DNA of 64,000 nucleotides. Source: JBEEJZ01 sp046046915. Its GTDB lineage: Bacteria > Pseudomonadota > Gammaproteobacteria > Burkholderiales > Burkholderiaceae_C. The notes under the pieces are model-generated. The model saw only the letters and a list, made by a program, of their open reading frames with translations, had not been told where the DNA came from and made no database searches. The translations under genes were made by a program, and so were the position numbers. This document shows, piece by piece, positions 1-8,604 of this stretch (position 1 is its first letter; every line of letters begins with the position of its first letter). The stretch spans positions 1-64,000 of the forward strand of contig JBJOIT010000011.1 in assembly GCA_046046915.1 (NCBI GenBank). The letters run 5' to 3'.

Positions 1-467
1 ACCAACATCAGCAGGCGCACGCCCTCCAGTGCCCGCGCGGGCGCGCAAGCGGCAGGAATATCCCCGGTGATCACGGCCAGGCCAGGTTCGACATCGAGAC
101 CCCAAGCCTCGTTGGCGCAAATCAGGCGCTCGGTCGGCCCCAGAAAATCATCGCTCAGTCCCAAACGCAAGTGGTGCGGAGGCACAGTCCCTGTGCGGCC
201 AGGCCCGGATGCGCATTGAACCCATGCATGCGCACGCGGCAGCGGGGCCATGCACAGACTCGGATCGAAAGGAAACGCATGGCGAGCCTTGCCTTGGTTC
301 AGGGTGTGTGCCAGATCCTGCAGCAAGGGCGACAGGAAGTTCCAGTCGTCCAGCAGCTGCTGCATCCGGTTGGCGATGCCCGTCGCATAATGGGCCGTGC
401 TCAAGTCGCGCGACACGACGATCAGCTGACCATCGCGAGATCCGTCTTTGTAAGTGGCAAGTTTCAT
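1..467 (-). CDS. Fumarylacetoacetate hydrolase family protein (N-terminal part)
   Basis: The reading frame begins at an ATG (465-467) behind a GGAG ribosome site and runs off the left edge, so only about 155 N-terminal residues are visible. They start MKLATYKDGSRDGQL and continue with HYATGIANRMQQLLDDWNF and KARHAFPFDP, typical of the N-terminal cap of proteobacterial FAA-hydrolase proteins. The metal-binding catalytic core would lie outside the window. Family members cleave or decarboxylate beta-diketo acids in aromatic catabolism; the exact substrate is not inferable. It is divergent from the DUF3108 gene, and hppD of tyrosine catabolism lies 5.5 kb away, which fits but does not prove a tyrosine role. 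Confidence 0.85.
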   Translation of the reverse strand, partial: MKLATYKDGSRDGQLIVVSRDLSTAHYATGIANRMQQLLDDWNFLSPLLQDLAHTLNQGKARHAFPFDPSLCMAPLPRAHAWVQCASGPGRTGTVPPHHLRLGLSDDFLGPTERLICANEAWGLDVEPGLAVITGDIPAACAPARALEGVRLLML

Positions 468-566
468 GGTGGGCTCCTGCAACGCGCAGCAGCACCCCAG
501 GCCGGGTACCCCACATACGCATCTTTAAACTGACTTCATCGCCTGAACGGCAAAATTCTAGTCGCC

Positions 567-1736
567 ATGCTGGCCCGTATGCCCTCCCAACCACCGAAGC
601 TTGACCCGCCCGTATCAGGGTGGCTGTTGGTGCTTGTGGCGACCGCAGTGCTTCTGGCGCACTTTGCCTTGCTGACCCAAGCCCACCTGACCTTAAGCCT
701 GGCGCCGACCTTGACACCAACCGAGGCCAGCGCACTGCGTTTCAACACCCGGCGCATCGAGGCAGCGCCGCCCCGTGCGACCGCGGCACCGTCGGCACCC
801 ACGATCACACCAGTGCGACGCCCCTTACGACCGGTACTGGCGCAGGAACCATCCCCCGCATCAGCAAACCCATCCAACGGCATTTCAGCCGCTGCCCTTG
901 ATTCAAACCCGACAGCGCCTGGTGTTCTGACGCCTGTGCCAACACCCGACTTGCCTCCTGCCTCAACAGAGACGTCGCCAGATACCCAGGCGGTGGCAAC
1001 AAACAACGGAACGGTCGATCCCGCCGTCACACCCAGCCCGGAACCAGTGGGGCCGCAGGACTCAGCCGGCAGTCCCTACGACCCCAACGCCTACCACTTT
1101 GTGCCACCGCCCTCCGTGCGCATGACCTACCAGGTGCAGCTGCAAATCAAAGGTTTCAGCCAAAGCGCGACTGCCGAGATGCGGTGGGCTCTTGAAGGTG
1201 ACAGCTACAGCGCCAGGCTGGAGGTGCGCCACTGGCTGGCGGGTGCGCGCATACAGACCAGTACAGGACAAATGACTCGCCAAGGTTTGGCCCCGACACG
1301 TTTTTCGGACAAGGTACGCAACGAAGTCGCCGCCCACTTTGAGCGCAACAAAGCCTTGGTGACCTTCAGCGCCAACACGCCCAGCGCGCCCCTGTTGCCC
1401 GGCATGCAAGACCGGCTGAGTGTGTTCATGCAGCTGGCCTCCTTGCTGGCAGGCGCGTCGCCCCCGCTTCCCATGGGCACCTCCTTGCTGCTGCCCGTGG
1501 CAGGCCCCCGGGCCGCAGATGTGTGGCGCATGACCGTAGAAGGGAACGAGTCTCTGACCCTGCCAGGTGGCACACTGAGTGCTGTCAAGCTGATGCGTTT
1601 GCCGCAAAAAGAATACGACCAGAAGCTGGAGTTGTGGCTGGCACCGTCCATGGGTTTCCTGCCCGTGCGTATCCGCCTTACGGATGCCAACGGCGATGTT
1701 GCTGATCAGCTCTGGCAATCCAGCCAGTGGCCCTGA
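567..1736 (+). CDS. DUF3108 domain-containing envelope protein
   Basis: A 389-residue protein. Residues about 14-45 form one hydrophobic segment (signal anchor), residues about 60-165 are rich in Pro, Ala and Thr, and the C-terminal 200 residues match my memory of DUF3108, a domain of unknown function in proteobacterial envelopes. This anchor, linker and periplasmic-domain layout resembles TonB-like proteins, but no TonB C-terminal signature is visible. Start chosen at the first ATG; no clear Shine-Dalgarno site precedes it, and a second ATG lies four codons in. No function is known; an envelope role is inferred only from topology. Confidence 0.8.
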   Translation: MLARMPSQPPKLDPPVSGWLLVLVATAVLLAHFALLTQAHLTLSLAPTLTPTEASALRFNTRRIEAAPPRATAAPSAPTITPVRRPLRPVLAQEPSPASANPSNGISAAALDSNPTAPGVLTPVPTPDLPPASTETSPDTQAVATNNGTVDPAVTPSPEPVGPQDSAGSPYDPNAYHFVPPPSVRMTYQVQLQIKGFSQSATAEMRWALEGDSYSARLEVRHWLAGARIQTSTGQMTRQGLAPTRFSDKVRNEVAAHFERNKALVTFSANTPSAPLLPGMQDRLSVFMQLASLLAGASPPLPMGTSLLLPVAGPRAADVWRMTVEGNESLTLPGGTLSAVKLMRLPQKEYDQKLELWLAPSMGFLPVRIRLTDANGDVADQLWQSSQWP

Positions 1737-1839
1737 GCGACGCTTACACATTCAAACCCTGTTAATCTTGAAATTGTCAACGCAGTGACCAATTCCCAAA
1801 CGAATGGAAATGCAAGACAACTTGAGGAAACACAACACC

Positions 1840-2136
1840 ATGCACACGCTCTACGATTCTGAAACCTACTCTGTGACCCACGTGCTGGCCAACGCAGTGG
1901 CGGACGACGCATCCAAGGGCCCGACGCAGGACAAGCCGGTTCCCACATTGGCGCGTCACGGCTTCGAAATTGTGGACAAACGCACCGGCAAGGAGGTTTA
2001 CTTGGACGGGTCCTGGGCTGAGCTGTTTCAGCAGCACATACAGGCCTGGCAGGTCAACACCCCCACTCAAGAAGAAGTGGAAGACACGCTCGAAGGCTAT
2101 GCCGAGCTGGCGCAAAACCCGGTGCTGGTGCACTGA
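1840..2136 (+). CDS. DUF3567 family protein
   Basis: A 98-residue acidic protein beginning MHTLYDSETYSVTHV with the conserved-looking core ARHGFEIVDKRTGKEVYLDG, characteristic of the DUF3567 family found in Burkholderiales. I chose the ATG at 1840 because GAGGAAA lies about 12 bases upstream and the family starts there; the upstream in-frame ATG at 1804 would add 12 atypical residues. No signal peptide or membrane segment is present, so it is probably cytoplasmic. Function is unknown. Confidence 0.8.
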   Translation: MHTLYDSETYSVTHVLANAVADDASKGPTQDKPVPTLARHGFEIVDKRTGKEVYLDGSWAELFQQHIQAWQVNTPTQEEVEDTLEGYAELAQNPVLVH

Positions 2137-2160
2137 AAAGCACACCCTCGTTTGGCTGGC

Positions 2161-2550
2161 TCAGATCTCTTCGGCGATGGCCGCCTGCTCCTGCAACCTG
2201 GATTTCATCCCATCGATCAGCCCGTGTATCAGGCGTATGCTGTCCTCAGGAACCGCCTCAAACTGAAAACCGATCTGGCCCGAGTGCCCGGGACGCGGCG
2301 CTGCCATGCTGACCATGCAACCAAAATGGGCCTCACCCAGCAGTAGAACGCAGTAAAGAGGACGACCCTCGGTTGCCAAAAATACCGGCAGCTGCCATTC
2401 GTCACACCGAATGGCAAAGCCGGACAGGCTGATGTCCATCAGCTCAGTCAGCTCACCCATTTCGATGCCAATGTTGAACCACACCCCGGCACGAGTCTGC
2501 GGGGCGTAGCGTGCATCCCCTCTCCGTTCAGAGTGGGTCGAGGCCGTCAT
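2161..2550 (-). CDS. PilZ domain protein (c-di-GMP receptor)
   Basis: A 129-residue single-domain PilZ protein. Both diagnostic motifs are visible: RxxxR near the N terminus (in ERRGDARY) and the D-x-S-x-x-G motif as DISLSG about 35 residues later. Together these normally bind cyclic di-GMP. The start at 2550 is preferred because it gives the usual PilZ N terminus; the longer frame would run into the aminotransferase gene 16 bases upstream. It may be co-transcribed with the aminotransferase, but the functional link is unclear. Its effector could include the type IV pilus whose retraction ATPases lie at 20.5-22.7 kb; that is inference. Confidence 0.85.
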   Translation of the reverse strand: MTASTHSERRGDARYAPQTRAGVWFNIGIEMGELTELMDISLSGFAIRCDEWQLPVFLATEGRPLYCVLLLGEAHFGCMVSMAAPRPGHSGQIGFQFEAVPEDSIRLIHGLIDGMKSRLQEQAAIAEEI

Positions 2551-2566
2551 CTCGTTGAACCCCGCC

Positions 2567-3910
2567 TCAGCCTGCATGCTGCTTGACTGCATCGGCAATC
2601 GTGCCCACCAGCTGCTCAATCTGGGCGTGGGTCACGATGTACGGTGGGCACAGCACGATGTTGTCGCCGGCGGGACGCACCAGAGATCCCTTGTGAAAGC
2701 AGCTCATGAAAATGTCATAGGCGCGCTTGCCAGGCGAGCCGGCAATGGGCGCCAACTCGACAGCGCCCGCCAGGCCCAGTGTGCGGATGCTGACCACGTT
2801 AGGCAGCCCTTTCAGAGCGCTGTGCATGGCGTCGCCCAGCACCCGGCCCATCTGGCCCGCGCGCTCAAAAAGGTTTTCTTCTTGCATCAGATCCAGTGTC
2901 GCGATGGCCGCCGCGCACGCCACGGGGTGACCCGAGTAGGTGTAGCCGTGGAAAAACTCGATGGCGTGCTCGGGTGCCTGGGCATGGACGGCCATCATGG
3001 CATCAAACACATGCTGGCGACAGATCACGCCCCCCATGGGAAACACGCCATTGGTCACGCACTTGGCAAAGTTCAGCATGTCGGGCACCACGCCGTAGTA
3101 ATCTGCGGCAAAAGGGGTGCCCAAACGGCCAAAGCCGGTGATGACCTCATCAAAGATCAGCAAGATGCCGTGCTTGTCGCAAATCTCACGCAGGCGTTTG
3201 AGGTAACCCTGGGGCGGGATGTACCAGCCAGCGCTACCCGCCACCGGCTCCACAATCACTGCCGCAATGTTGCTGGCGTCGTGCAGCGGCAAGATGCGGT
3301 TTTCCAGCTCCAACAAGATGTCTTCCTGCCACACCGGTTCCTGGTGGTGGATGTAGGCGTGGTTAACCGGGTCGTGAATGAAACGCAGGTGGTCCACCCG
3401 GGGCAGAAGCGCGCTGCCAAACACCTTGCGGTTGGCCGGTATACCGCCCACGCTCATGCCGCCAAAACCCACACCGTGGTAGCCACGCTCCCGGCCGATA
3501 AACACATTGCGATGGCCCTCGCCACGCGCGCGATGGTAGGCCAGCGCCACCTTCATCGACGTGTCGGCCGCCTCGCTGCCCGAATTGCAGAACAGAACCT
3601 TGTTCAGGTCACCCGGCGCCAGGGCGGCAATCTTGTCTGCGGCAGCAAAGGCCTTGTCGTTGCTGGCATTGAAGGCCGTGCTGTAGTCCAGGGTGTCGAG
3701 CTGCTCCTTGATGGCCTCGTTAATGGGCTTGCGGTTGTGCCCCGCGCCCACGCACCAGAGGCTGGAAATACCGTCGATCACCTGGCGACCATCATGCGTG
3801 GTGAAGTGCATGCCATCGGCCGCCACAAACACCCGCGGGTCCTTGCCAAAGCTGCGGTTAGGCGTGAAAGGCAGCCATTGGCTGTCCATGTGTAGCTCTT
3901 GCCAGGCCAT
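2567..3910 (-). CDS. Omega-amino acid--pyruvate aminotransferase (class III)
   Basis: A 447-residue PLP-dependent class III aminotransferase. Visible landmarks are NSGSEAADT at about 109-117, the cofactor-binding FDEVITGFGRLG at about 253-264, and the Schiff-base lysine in LNFAKCVTNG at about 283. The overall pattern (DSQWLPFTPNR start, FNASNDKAF) matches beta-alanine/omega-amino-acid:pyruvate transaminases, which move an amino group from beta-alanine or other terminal amines to pyruvate. Start at 3910 is supported by AGGAGA six bases upstream; the longer frame to 3937 has no such site. A terminator at 3927-3945 separates it from the upstream HEPN/MNT pair. Confidence 0.88.
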   Translation of the reverse strand: MAWQELHMDSQWLPFTPNRSFGKDPRVFVAADGMHFTTHDGRQVIDGISSLWCVGAGHNRKPINEAIKEQLDTLDYSTAFNASNDKAFAAADKIAALAPGDLNKVLFCNSGSEAADTSMKVALAYHRARGEGHRNVFIGRERGYHGVGFGGMSVGGIPANRKVFGSALLPRVDHLRFIHDPVNHAYIHHQEPVWQEDILLELENRILPLHDASNIAAVIVEPVAGSAGWYIPPQGYLKRLREICDKHGILLIFDEVITGFGRLGTPFAADYYGVVPDMLNFAKCVTNGVFPMGGVICRQHVFDAMMAVHAQAPEHAIEFFHGYTYSGHPVACAAAIATLDLMQEENLFERAGQMGRVLGDAMHSALKGLPNVVSIRTLGLAGAVELAPIAGSPGKRAYDIFMSCFHKGSLVRPAGDNIVLCPPYIVTHAQIEQLVGTIADAVKQHAG

Positions 3911-3926
3911 GGGGTCTCCTGTAATC

Positions 3927-3945
3927 AAAAAAGCCATTTTGGCTT
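3927..3945 (-). terminator. Rho-independent terminator after the HEPN/MNT pair
   Basis: On the minus strand the sequence reads AAGCCA-AAA-TGGCTT followed by a run of T. The stem is 6 bp with a tight 3-base loop, about 26 bases beyond the HEPN stop codon and just ahead of the aminotransferase start. It would insulate the two units. Confidence 0.55.
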
Positions 3946-3970
3946 AGGTCTTCTTGGGTTGGACTTGCGG

Positions 3971-4438
3971 CTAGATTGAAGTCGACTTCTGCTGGAAATG
4001 CGCCATGATCGTCAACAATTGCCGCGCGGCTTGAATGGCCGCTTGCAGACGCTCAAAGCGTTCGGCAGGGCTATCAGGGTAGTCATGTGCAAATTGATTA
4101 CGCACCTGACGCAATATGAGCCAATCGTCTGCACTTTTGAGCCAACCAAGTTGCTCCAAGCGACTAAATCGATCTATGGCCGACATAGGTGCAATTTCTT
4201 CCCCCAAGGCTCTGAGAACAGACGGCATCAGACGTGCGCCCATGTCGTCCTGAAGCCGCGTGTAGCGGTAGGCAAATTGGTCCAACAGCCGGCGGTCGGC
4301 TTTATTCAGATGGTTGTAGTCGTCAGACGTAAGCGCACGCAGCTGCATATCGTGCATGGCCTCAGACAGCGCCTCCGCATGGCCCTGGCAGACAGTTTGG
4401 ATGTGCAGTAGGGCCAGGAGTTCAGGGCTGGTTTTCAT
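3971..4438 (-). CDS. HEPN-domain protein, HepT-like putative toxin RNase
   Basis: A 155-residue, largely alpha-helical protein. Near the C terminus it carries R113-NQFA-H118-D-Y120, which fits the RX4HXY motif of HepT-type HEPN ribonucleases; in characterised MntA/HepT systems the motif tyrosine is the residue AMPylated by the antitoxin. Its ATG overlaps the stop of the nucleotidyltransferase gene by four bases (ATGA), so translation is probably coupled. Base composition looks lower in G+C than the flanking genes, suggesting acquisition. Toxin activity is inferred from motif and gene pairing. Confidence 0.75.
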   Translation of the reverse strand: MKTSPELLALLHIQTVCQGHAEALSEAMHDMQLRALTSDDYNHLNKADRRLLDQFAYRYTRLQDDMGARLMPSVLRALGEEIAPMSAIDRFSRLEQLGWLKSADDWLILRQVRNQFAHDYPDSPAERFERLQAAIQAARQLLTIMAHFQQKSTSI

Positions 4439-4737
4439 TGAATCTGAATGCCGGTGGAGTGGGCGACTGCGACGATGTGCCGGGAGTCGTTCGGTTGCTC
4501 AATGACCACGTCAATTTTGCGGTCCCCAAGCAAGCGCTCCAGCAGGGTCAGCATGCGAATTTTCTTGGCGAACGGCTGGTCTACCGCGGTCGGTGCCGGG
4601 CGCACCAGAATGTCAATGTCACCACCTTTTTTGGCATCATCCACGCGGGATCCAAACAACCAGACTGCCGCGCTGTCCCCAAAGGTGCTGTTTGTAGCGT
4701 CGCGAATAGCCTGAATTTGATCAGTGTTGAGGCGCAT
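4435..4737 (-). CDS. MntA-like nucleotidyltransferase (putative antitoxin)
   Basis: A 100-residue minimal nucleotidyltransferase. It has the signature GS at residues 29-30, D-x-D at 40-42 (FGSRVDDAKKGGDIDILV) and a third acidic residue in KIDVV near 76, the expected metal-binding triad. Small proteins of this kind paired with HEPN proteins act as antitoxins that AMPylate the toxin. Start at 4737 gives the usual length; the longer frame would add 23 atypical residues. A TATATT minus-10-like box lies about 35 bases upstream, with no clear ribosome site. It is first in a two-gene unit with the HEPN gene. Confidence 0.78.
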   Translation of the reverse strand: MRLNTDQIQAIRDATNSTFGDSAAVWLFGSRVDDAKKGGDIDILVRPAPTAVDQPFAKKIRMLTLLERLLGDRKIDVVIEQPNDSRHIVAVAHSTGIQIQ

Positions 4738-4829
4738 GGGTATCGTGTGTCTCGTGGTTTTTGCAATATAGCACTCGACATGACCCCAGGGCCAAGGACG
4801 CCGCAAGCAGGGCGAGTGGCCCGCGCGCC

Positions 4830-5684
4830 TCAGACCCGATTCGCCATTGCCTCGCCCAAGCGAATGGCGCCGCCCGGGGCCCAGCCAGTAATGAACTGTA
4901 GCGGGCCGGCAGGAAACAGCATCACCACGGTCGAGCCCAATAGAAATCGGCCCATTTCCTCGCCTTGTTTAAGCGCAATATCGCCGTCGTCATAGCGCCA
5001 CTCGCGCACCGGGCCACGCGGCGGGTTGATCACGCCTTGCCACACTGTGGCCATGCTGCCCACCACCGTGGCGCCCACCAGCACCAGCACAAAGGGCCCG
5101 TGCGCCCCTTCAAACACGCACACCACCCGCTCGTTGCGGGCAAACAGGCCGGGCACACCGCGCGCGGTGAGCGGGTTGACCGAGAACAGGTCGCCCGGCA
5201 CGTAAATCATGCGCTTCAATACCCCTTCGCAGGGCATGTGGATGCGGTGGTAATCGCGTGGGCTCAGGTACAGCGTGGCGAAGTGGCCGTTGTCAAACTG
5301 CGCGGCCAGCGCCGCATCACCGCCCACCAGCGCCGTGCTGCTGTAGTGGTGGCCTTTGGCCTGAAAGATCTGGTCGCGCTGAATCGCCCCAAACTGGCTG
5401 ATGGCCCCATCCACCGGGCAAATCAGATCGGCTGACGCCAGTGGGCGGGCACCGGGTCTCAGGGGGCGGGTAAAGAACTCGTTGAAGCTGGCGTAACTGG
5501 CAATGTCAGCGTTGGCAGCCTCGGCCATGTTCACCCCATACTTGCGCACAAACCAGGCAATCAGCCGGGTCGTCAGGCGGCCTGCCTGGGCGCCCGCCAC
5601 CCAGCCGCCAAACACCGTGAGTGCCCGCTTGGGCAGCAGGTACTGGGGCAACACTTTCAGGCGGTCTTGCAGGGGGTAGGACAC
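4830..5684 (-). CDS. psd: Phosphatidylserine decarboxylase proenzyme
   Basis: A 284-residue membrane-associated enzyme that converts phosphatidylserine to phosphatidylethanolamine, the last step of PE synthesis. The self-cleavage site LGST is visible at residues 249-252; cleavage between Gly and Ser makes the alpha chain with its pyruvoyl cofactor. The core motifs NEFFTRPL, PVDGAISQFG and LSPRDYHRIHMP are all present, and length matches type I bacterial Psd. It appears to be a single-gene unit. Confidence 0.95.
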   Translation of the reverse strand: MSYPLQDRLKVLPQYLLPKRALTVFGGWVAGAQAGRLTTRLIAWFVRKYGVNMAEAANADIASYASFNEFFTRPLRPGARPLASADLICPVDGAISQFGAIQRDQIFQAKGHHYSSTALVGGDAALAAQFDNGHFATLYLSPRDYHRIHMPCEGVLKRMIYVPGDLFSVNPLTARGVPGLFARNERVVCVFEGAHGPFVLVLVGATVVGSMATVWQGVINPPRGPVREWRYDDGDIALKQGEEMGRFLLGSTVVMLFPAGPLQFITGWAPGGAIRLGEAMANRV

Positions 5685-5958
5685 GGGTGCTCCAGGCGGG
5701 TTCAGGGGGCGCCCATTCTAGCCAGGGGGTCTGGCTGGCCCGGGCCCATTCAAGGCCAGCAAGCATGTTGCGGTAACCTCGGCACTCAACTTGCTCTCCA
5801 CCAAGGCCAAAGCCAACGTGCAACTCGAATAATGCCCATCCAGGCCCTGATCGTTGGCATGCACCTCGCTCGCAGCACCCGCGGGCGGCCCGGCGCTCCT
5901 CCTGGGCAACTCACCGATTGATTCGTGTGTGATTTGTTTGGATTTTTTGGAGACCTCG
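5685..5958. other. Intergenic region between divergent psd and hppD
   Basis: This 274-base spacer holds no gene I can support. It contains a G+C-rich dyad, AGCCAG-GGGGT-CTGGCT, near 5717-5735, and a CTGGCC/GGCCAG pair just beyond it, without a T run in either direction. The stretch nearest hppD (about 5920-5950) is T-rich and is the likely promoter zone for hppD. An open frame extends into it from hppD, but the family start and ribosome site are at 5959. Confidence 0.5.
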
Positions 5959-7044
5959 ATGGCTGATTTGTTTGACAACCCGATGGGCTTGTGTGGTTTT
6001 GAGTTCGTGGAATTTGCCTCCCCCGTGGCGGGCGTACTGGAGCCTTTGTTTGAAAAGATGGGCTTCACGCTCGTTGCAAAACACCGCTCCAAGGATGTGG
6101 TGTTGTACCGCCAGGGCCACATCAACTTCATCGTCAACCGCGAGCCCAAAAGCCTGGCGGGCTACTTTGCCTCCGAGCACGGCGCCTGCGCCTGCGCGCT
6201 GGCTTTTCGGGTGAAGGACTCACACAAAGCTTACGAACGCGCGCTGGAGATGGGGGCGCAACCCGTGGAAATTCCTACCGGCCCCATGGAATTGCGCCTG
6301 CCTGCCATCAAGGGCATCGGTGGCGCGCCGCTGTACCTAATCGATCGTTTTGAAGATGGCAAGAGCATCTACGACATTGATTTCGAGTTCATCGACGGCG
6401 TGGACCGGCACCCGGTGGGCCACGGCTTCAAGGTCATCGACCACCTGACGCACAACGTCTACAAGGGTCGCATGGCGTTTTGGGGCAGCTTTTACGAAAA
6501 AATCTTCAATTTCCGCGAGATCCGCTATTTCGACATCAAGGGCGAATACACCGGCCTGACCAGCCGTGCCATGACGGCGCCTGACGGCCTGATCCGCATC
6601 CCCTTGAACGAAGAATCGGGCAAAACCGGCGGCCAGATCGAAGAATTCCTCATGCAGTTCAACGGTGAGGGCATCCAGCACATTGCCCTGCTGACCGACG
6701 ACATCATGGCCAGTGTGGACGCCCTGCAAATGGCGGGCATTCCCCTGATGACGGCCCCGAACGACATCTATTACGAGATGCTGGCCGAGCGCCTGCCCGG
6801 CCATGGCGAACCTGTGGCCGAACTGCAGGCCCGCGGCATCTTGCTGGATGGCTCTACCGCCCATGGCGACAAACGCCTGCTGCTGCAAATCTTCAGCCAG
6901 ACCCTGCTCGGCCCGGTGTTCTTCGAATTCATCCAGCGCAAGGCCGACGAAGGTTTTGGCGAAGGCAACTTCAAGGCCCTGTTTGAATCGCTGGAGCGCG
7001 ACCAGATTCGGCGCGGCGCGATTGAGGTCAACGCGGCAGGCTGA
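5959..7044 (+). CDS. hppD: 4-Hydroxyphenylpyruvate dioxygenase
   Basis: A 361-residue non-haem Fe(II) dioxygenase that converts 4-hydroxyphenylpyruvate to homogentisate in tyrosine degradation. The three iron ligands are in the expected places: H162 in DHLTHN, H241 in GIQHIALLTDD and E323 in FFEFIQRK. The N terminus MADLFDNPMGL is typical of proteobacterial enzymes, and GGAG sits about eight bases upstream of the chosen ATG. The 35 extra codons in the open frame look non-coding. No hmgA is visible; the partial FAA-hydrolase gene at the left edge is the nearest possible pathway partner. Confidence 0.95.
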   Translation: MADLFDNPMGLCGFEFVEFASPVAGVLEPLFEKMGFTLVAKHRSKDVVLYRQGHINFIVNREPKSLAGYFASEHGACACALAFRVKDSHKAYERALEMGAQPVEIPTGPMELRLPAIKGIGGAPLYLIDRFEDGKSIYDIDFEFIDGVDRHPVGHGFKVIDHLTHNVYKGRMAFWGSFYEKIFNFREIRYFDIKGEYTGLTSRAMTAPDGLIRIPLNEESGKTGGQIEEFLMQFNGEGIQHIALLTDDIMASVDALQMAGIPLMTAPNDIYYEMLAERLPGHGEPVAELQARGILLDGSTAHGDKRLLLQIFSQTLLGPVFFEFIQRKADEGFGEGNFKALFESLERDQIRRGAIEVNAAG

Positions 7045-7098
7045 GCAAGGCGGTCGCGCTTGGGCTACAGTGCCACGACTACGGCACAGCTTGACACC

Positions 7099-8601
7099 AT
7101 GAACGCACCCCTCACCGCCACCCACCACCAGGCCCTACAGGCCAGCCAGCACCAGGCTGACGTTGTGCAGGCACTGCGGTCTTGCCTGCCCGCACACGCT
7201 GTGCTGTTCAGGGGCGAAGACACCACGCCCTATGAATGCGATGGCCTCACGGCCTACCGCCAGCGCCCCATGGTGGTGGTGTTGCCCGAAACCACCGATC
7301 AGGTACAGGCGGTGCTCAAAGCTTGCCATGCCCTGGGGGTGCCGGTGGTGGCGCGTGGCGCAGGTACCGGTCTGTCGGGTGGTGCCATGCCGCATGCGCA
7401 AGGCGTCACGCTCAGCCTGGCACGCTTCAACAAAATCCTGAAGCTCGATGCCCGCAGCCGCACGGCAGTGGTGCAATGCGGCGTGCGCAACCTGGCCATC
7501 AGCGAGGCGGCGGCGCCCCTGGGCCTGTATTACGCGCCCGACCCCAGCAGCCAGATTGCCTGCACCATCGGCGGCAATGTGGCTGAGAACTCGGGCGGCG
7601 TGCACTGCCTCAAGTACGGCCTGACCCTGCACAACGTGCTGAAGGTGCGTGGCTACACCATAGAGGGTGAACCCGTCGAATTTGGCGGCGACGCCCTCGA
7701 CGCACCCGGGCTGGACCTGCTGCCGCTGGTGGTGGGCAGCGAAGGCATGCTGGCGGTGACCACCGAAGTCACCGTCAAGCTGGTGCCCAAGCCGCAACTG
7801 GCGCGTTGCATCATGGCCAGCTTTGACGAGCTGCGCAAGGCGGGTGATGCGGTGGCAGCGGTGATTGCCGCCGGCATCATTCCGGCCGGCCTGGAAATGA
7901 TGGACAAACCCATGACGGCCGCAGTCGAAGACTTTGTGCATGCTGGCTACGACCTGAGCGCTGCAGCCATCCTGCTGTGCGAGAGCGACGGCACGCCAGA
8001 GGAAGTGGAAGAAGAAATTGGCCGCATGAGCGAGGTGCTGACTCGTTGCGGCGCCACGGCCATTACGGTGAGCCGGGATGAAGCCCAACGACTGAAGTTC
8101 TGGAGTGGTCGCAAAAACGCTTTTCCGGCCAGCGGGCGCATCAGCCCCGACTACATGTGCATGGACTCCACCATCCCACGCAAACGCTTGGCCGACATTT
8201 TGCTGGCCATCGAGGAGATGGAACGCAAATACCAGCTTCGGTGCATGAACGTGTTTCACGCCGGCGACGGCAACTTGCACCCCCTGATTTTGTTTGATGC
8301 CAACGACCCCGATCAGCTGCACCGCTGCGAGCTGTTTGGCGCCGACATCCTGGAGACCAGCGTGGCCATGGGCGGCACTGTGACTGGTGAACATGGCGTG
8401 GGCGTTGAAAAGCTCAACAGCATGTGCGTGCAGTTCAGCGCCGCTGAAAACGAGCAGATGTGTGGCATCAAGCGCGCCTTCGACCCGCCCGGCCTGCTCA
8501 ACCCCGGCAAGGTCATCCCCACCCTGAACCGCTGCGCCGACTACGGCAAGATGCTGGTGCGCAGCGGCGCCATCAAGCACCCGGAGCTGGAGCGGTTTTG
8601 A
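7099..8601 (+). CDS. GlcD-like FAD-linked oxidase (glycolate or D-lactate type)
   Basis: A 500-residue FAD_binding_4/FAD-oxidase-C protein, the same length as GlcD. FAD-binding features include VVARGAGTGLSGGAMP, the pyrophosphate-binding IGGNVAENSGGVHCLKYG, and the C-terminal NVFHAGDGNLHP and GTVTGEHGVG motifs. GlcD-type proteins oxidise 2-hydroxy acids such as glycolate. Normally glcE and glcF follow; here the next gene is convergent, so the partners must be elsewhere or the enzyme acts alone. The ATG at 7099 gives the GlcD length; an upstream in-frame TTG at 7060 is less likely. It follows hppD in the same direction after 54 bases. Confidence 0.85.
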   Translation: MNAPLTATHHQALQASQHQADVVQALRSCLPAHAVLFRGEDTTPYECDGLTAYRQRPMVVVLPETTDQVQAVLKACHALGVPVVARGAGTGLSGGAMPHAQGVTLSLARFNKILKLDARSRTAVVQCGVRNLAISEAAAPLGLYYAPDPSSQIACTIGGNVAENSGGVHCLKYGLTLHNVLKVRGYTIEGEPVEFGGDALDAPGLDLLPLVVGSEGMLAVTTEVTVKLVPKPQLARCIMASFDELRKAGDAVAAVIAAGIIPAGLEMMDKPMTAAVEDFVHAGYDLSAAAILLCESDGTPEEVEEEIGRMSEVLTRCGATAITVSRDEAQRLKFWSGRKNAFPASGRISPDYMCMDSTIPRKRLADILLAIEEMERKYQLRCMNVFHAGDGNLHPLILFDANDPDQLHRCELFGADILETSVAMGGTVTGEHGVGVEKLNSMCVQFSAAENEQMCGIKRAFDPPGLLNPGKVIPTLNRCADYGKMLVRSGAIKHPELERF

Positions 8602-8604
8602 GCA

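Noticed and set aside
5718..6149. Minus-strand frame across the psd-hppD spacer
   Set aside because: It runs antisense into hppD and has no ribosome site or recognisable domain; the spacer part alone is too short to support a gene.
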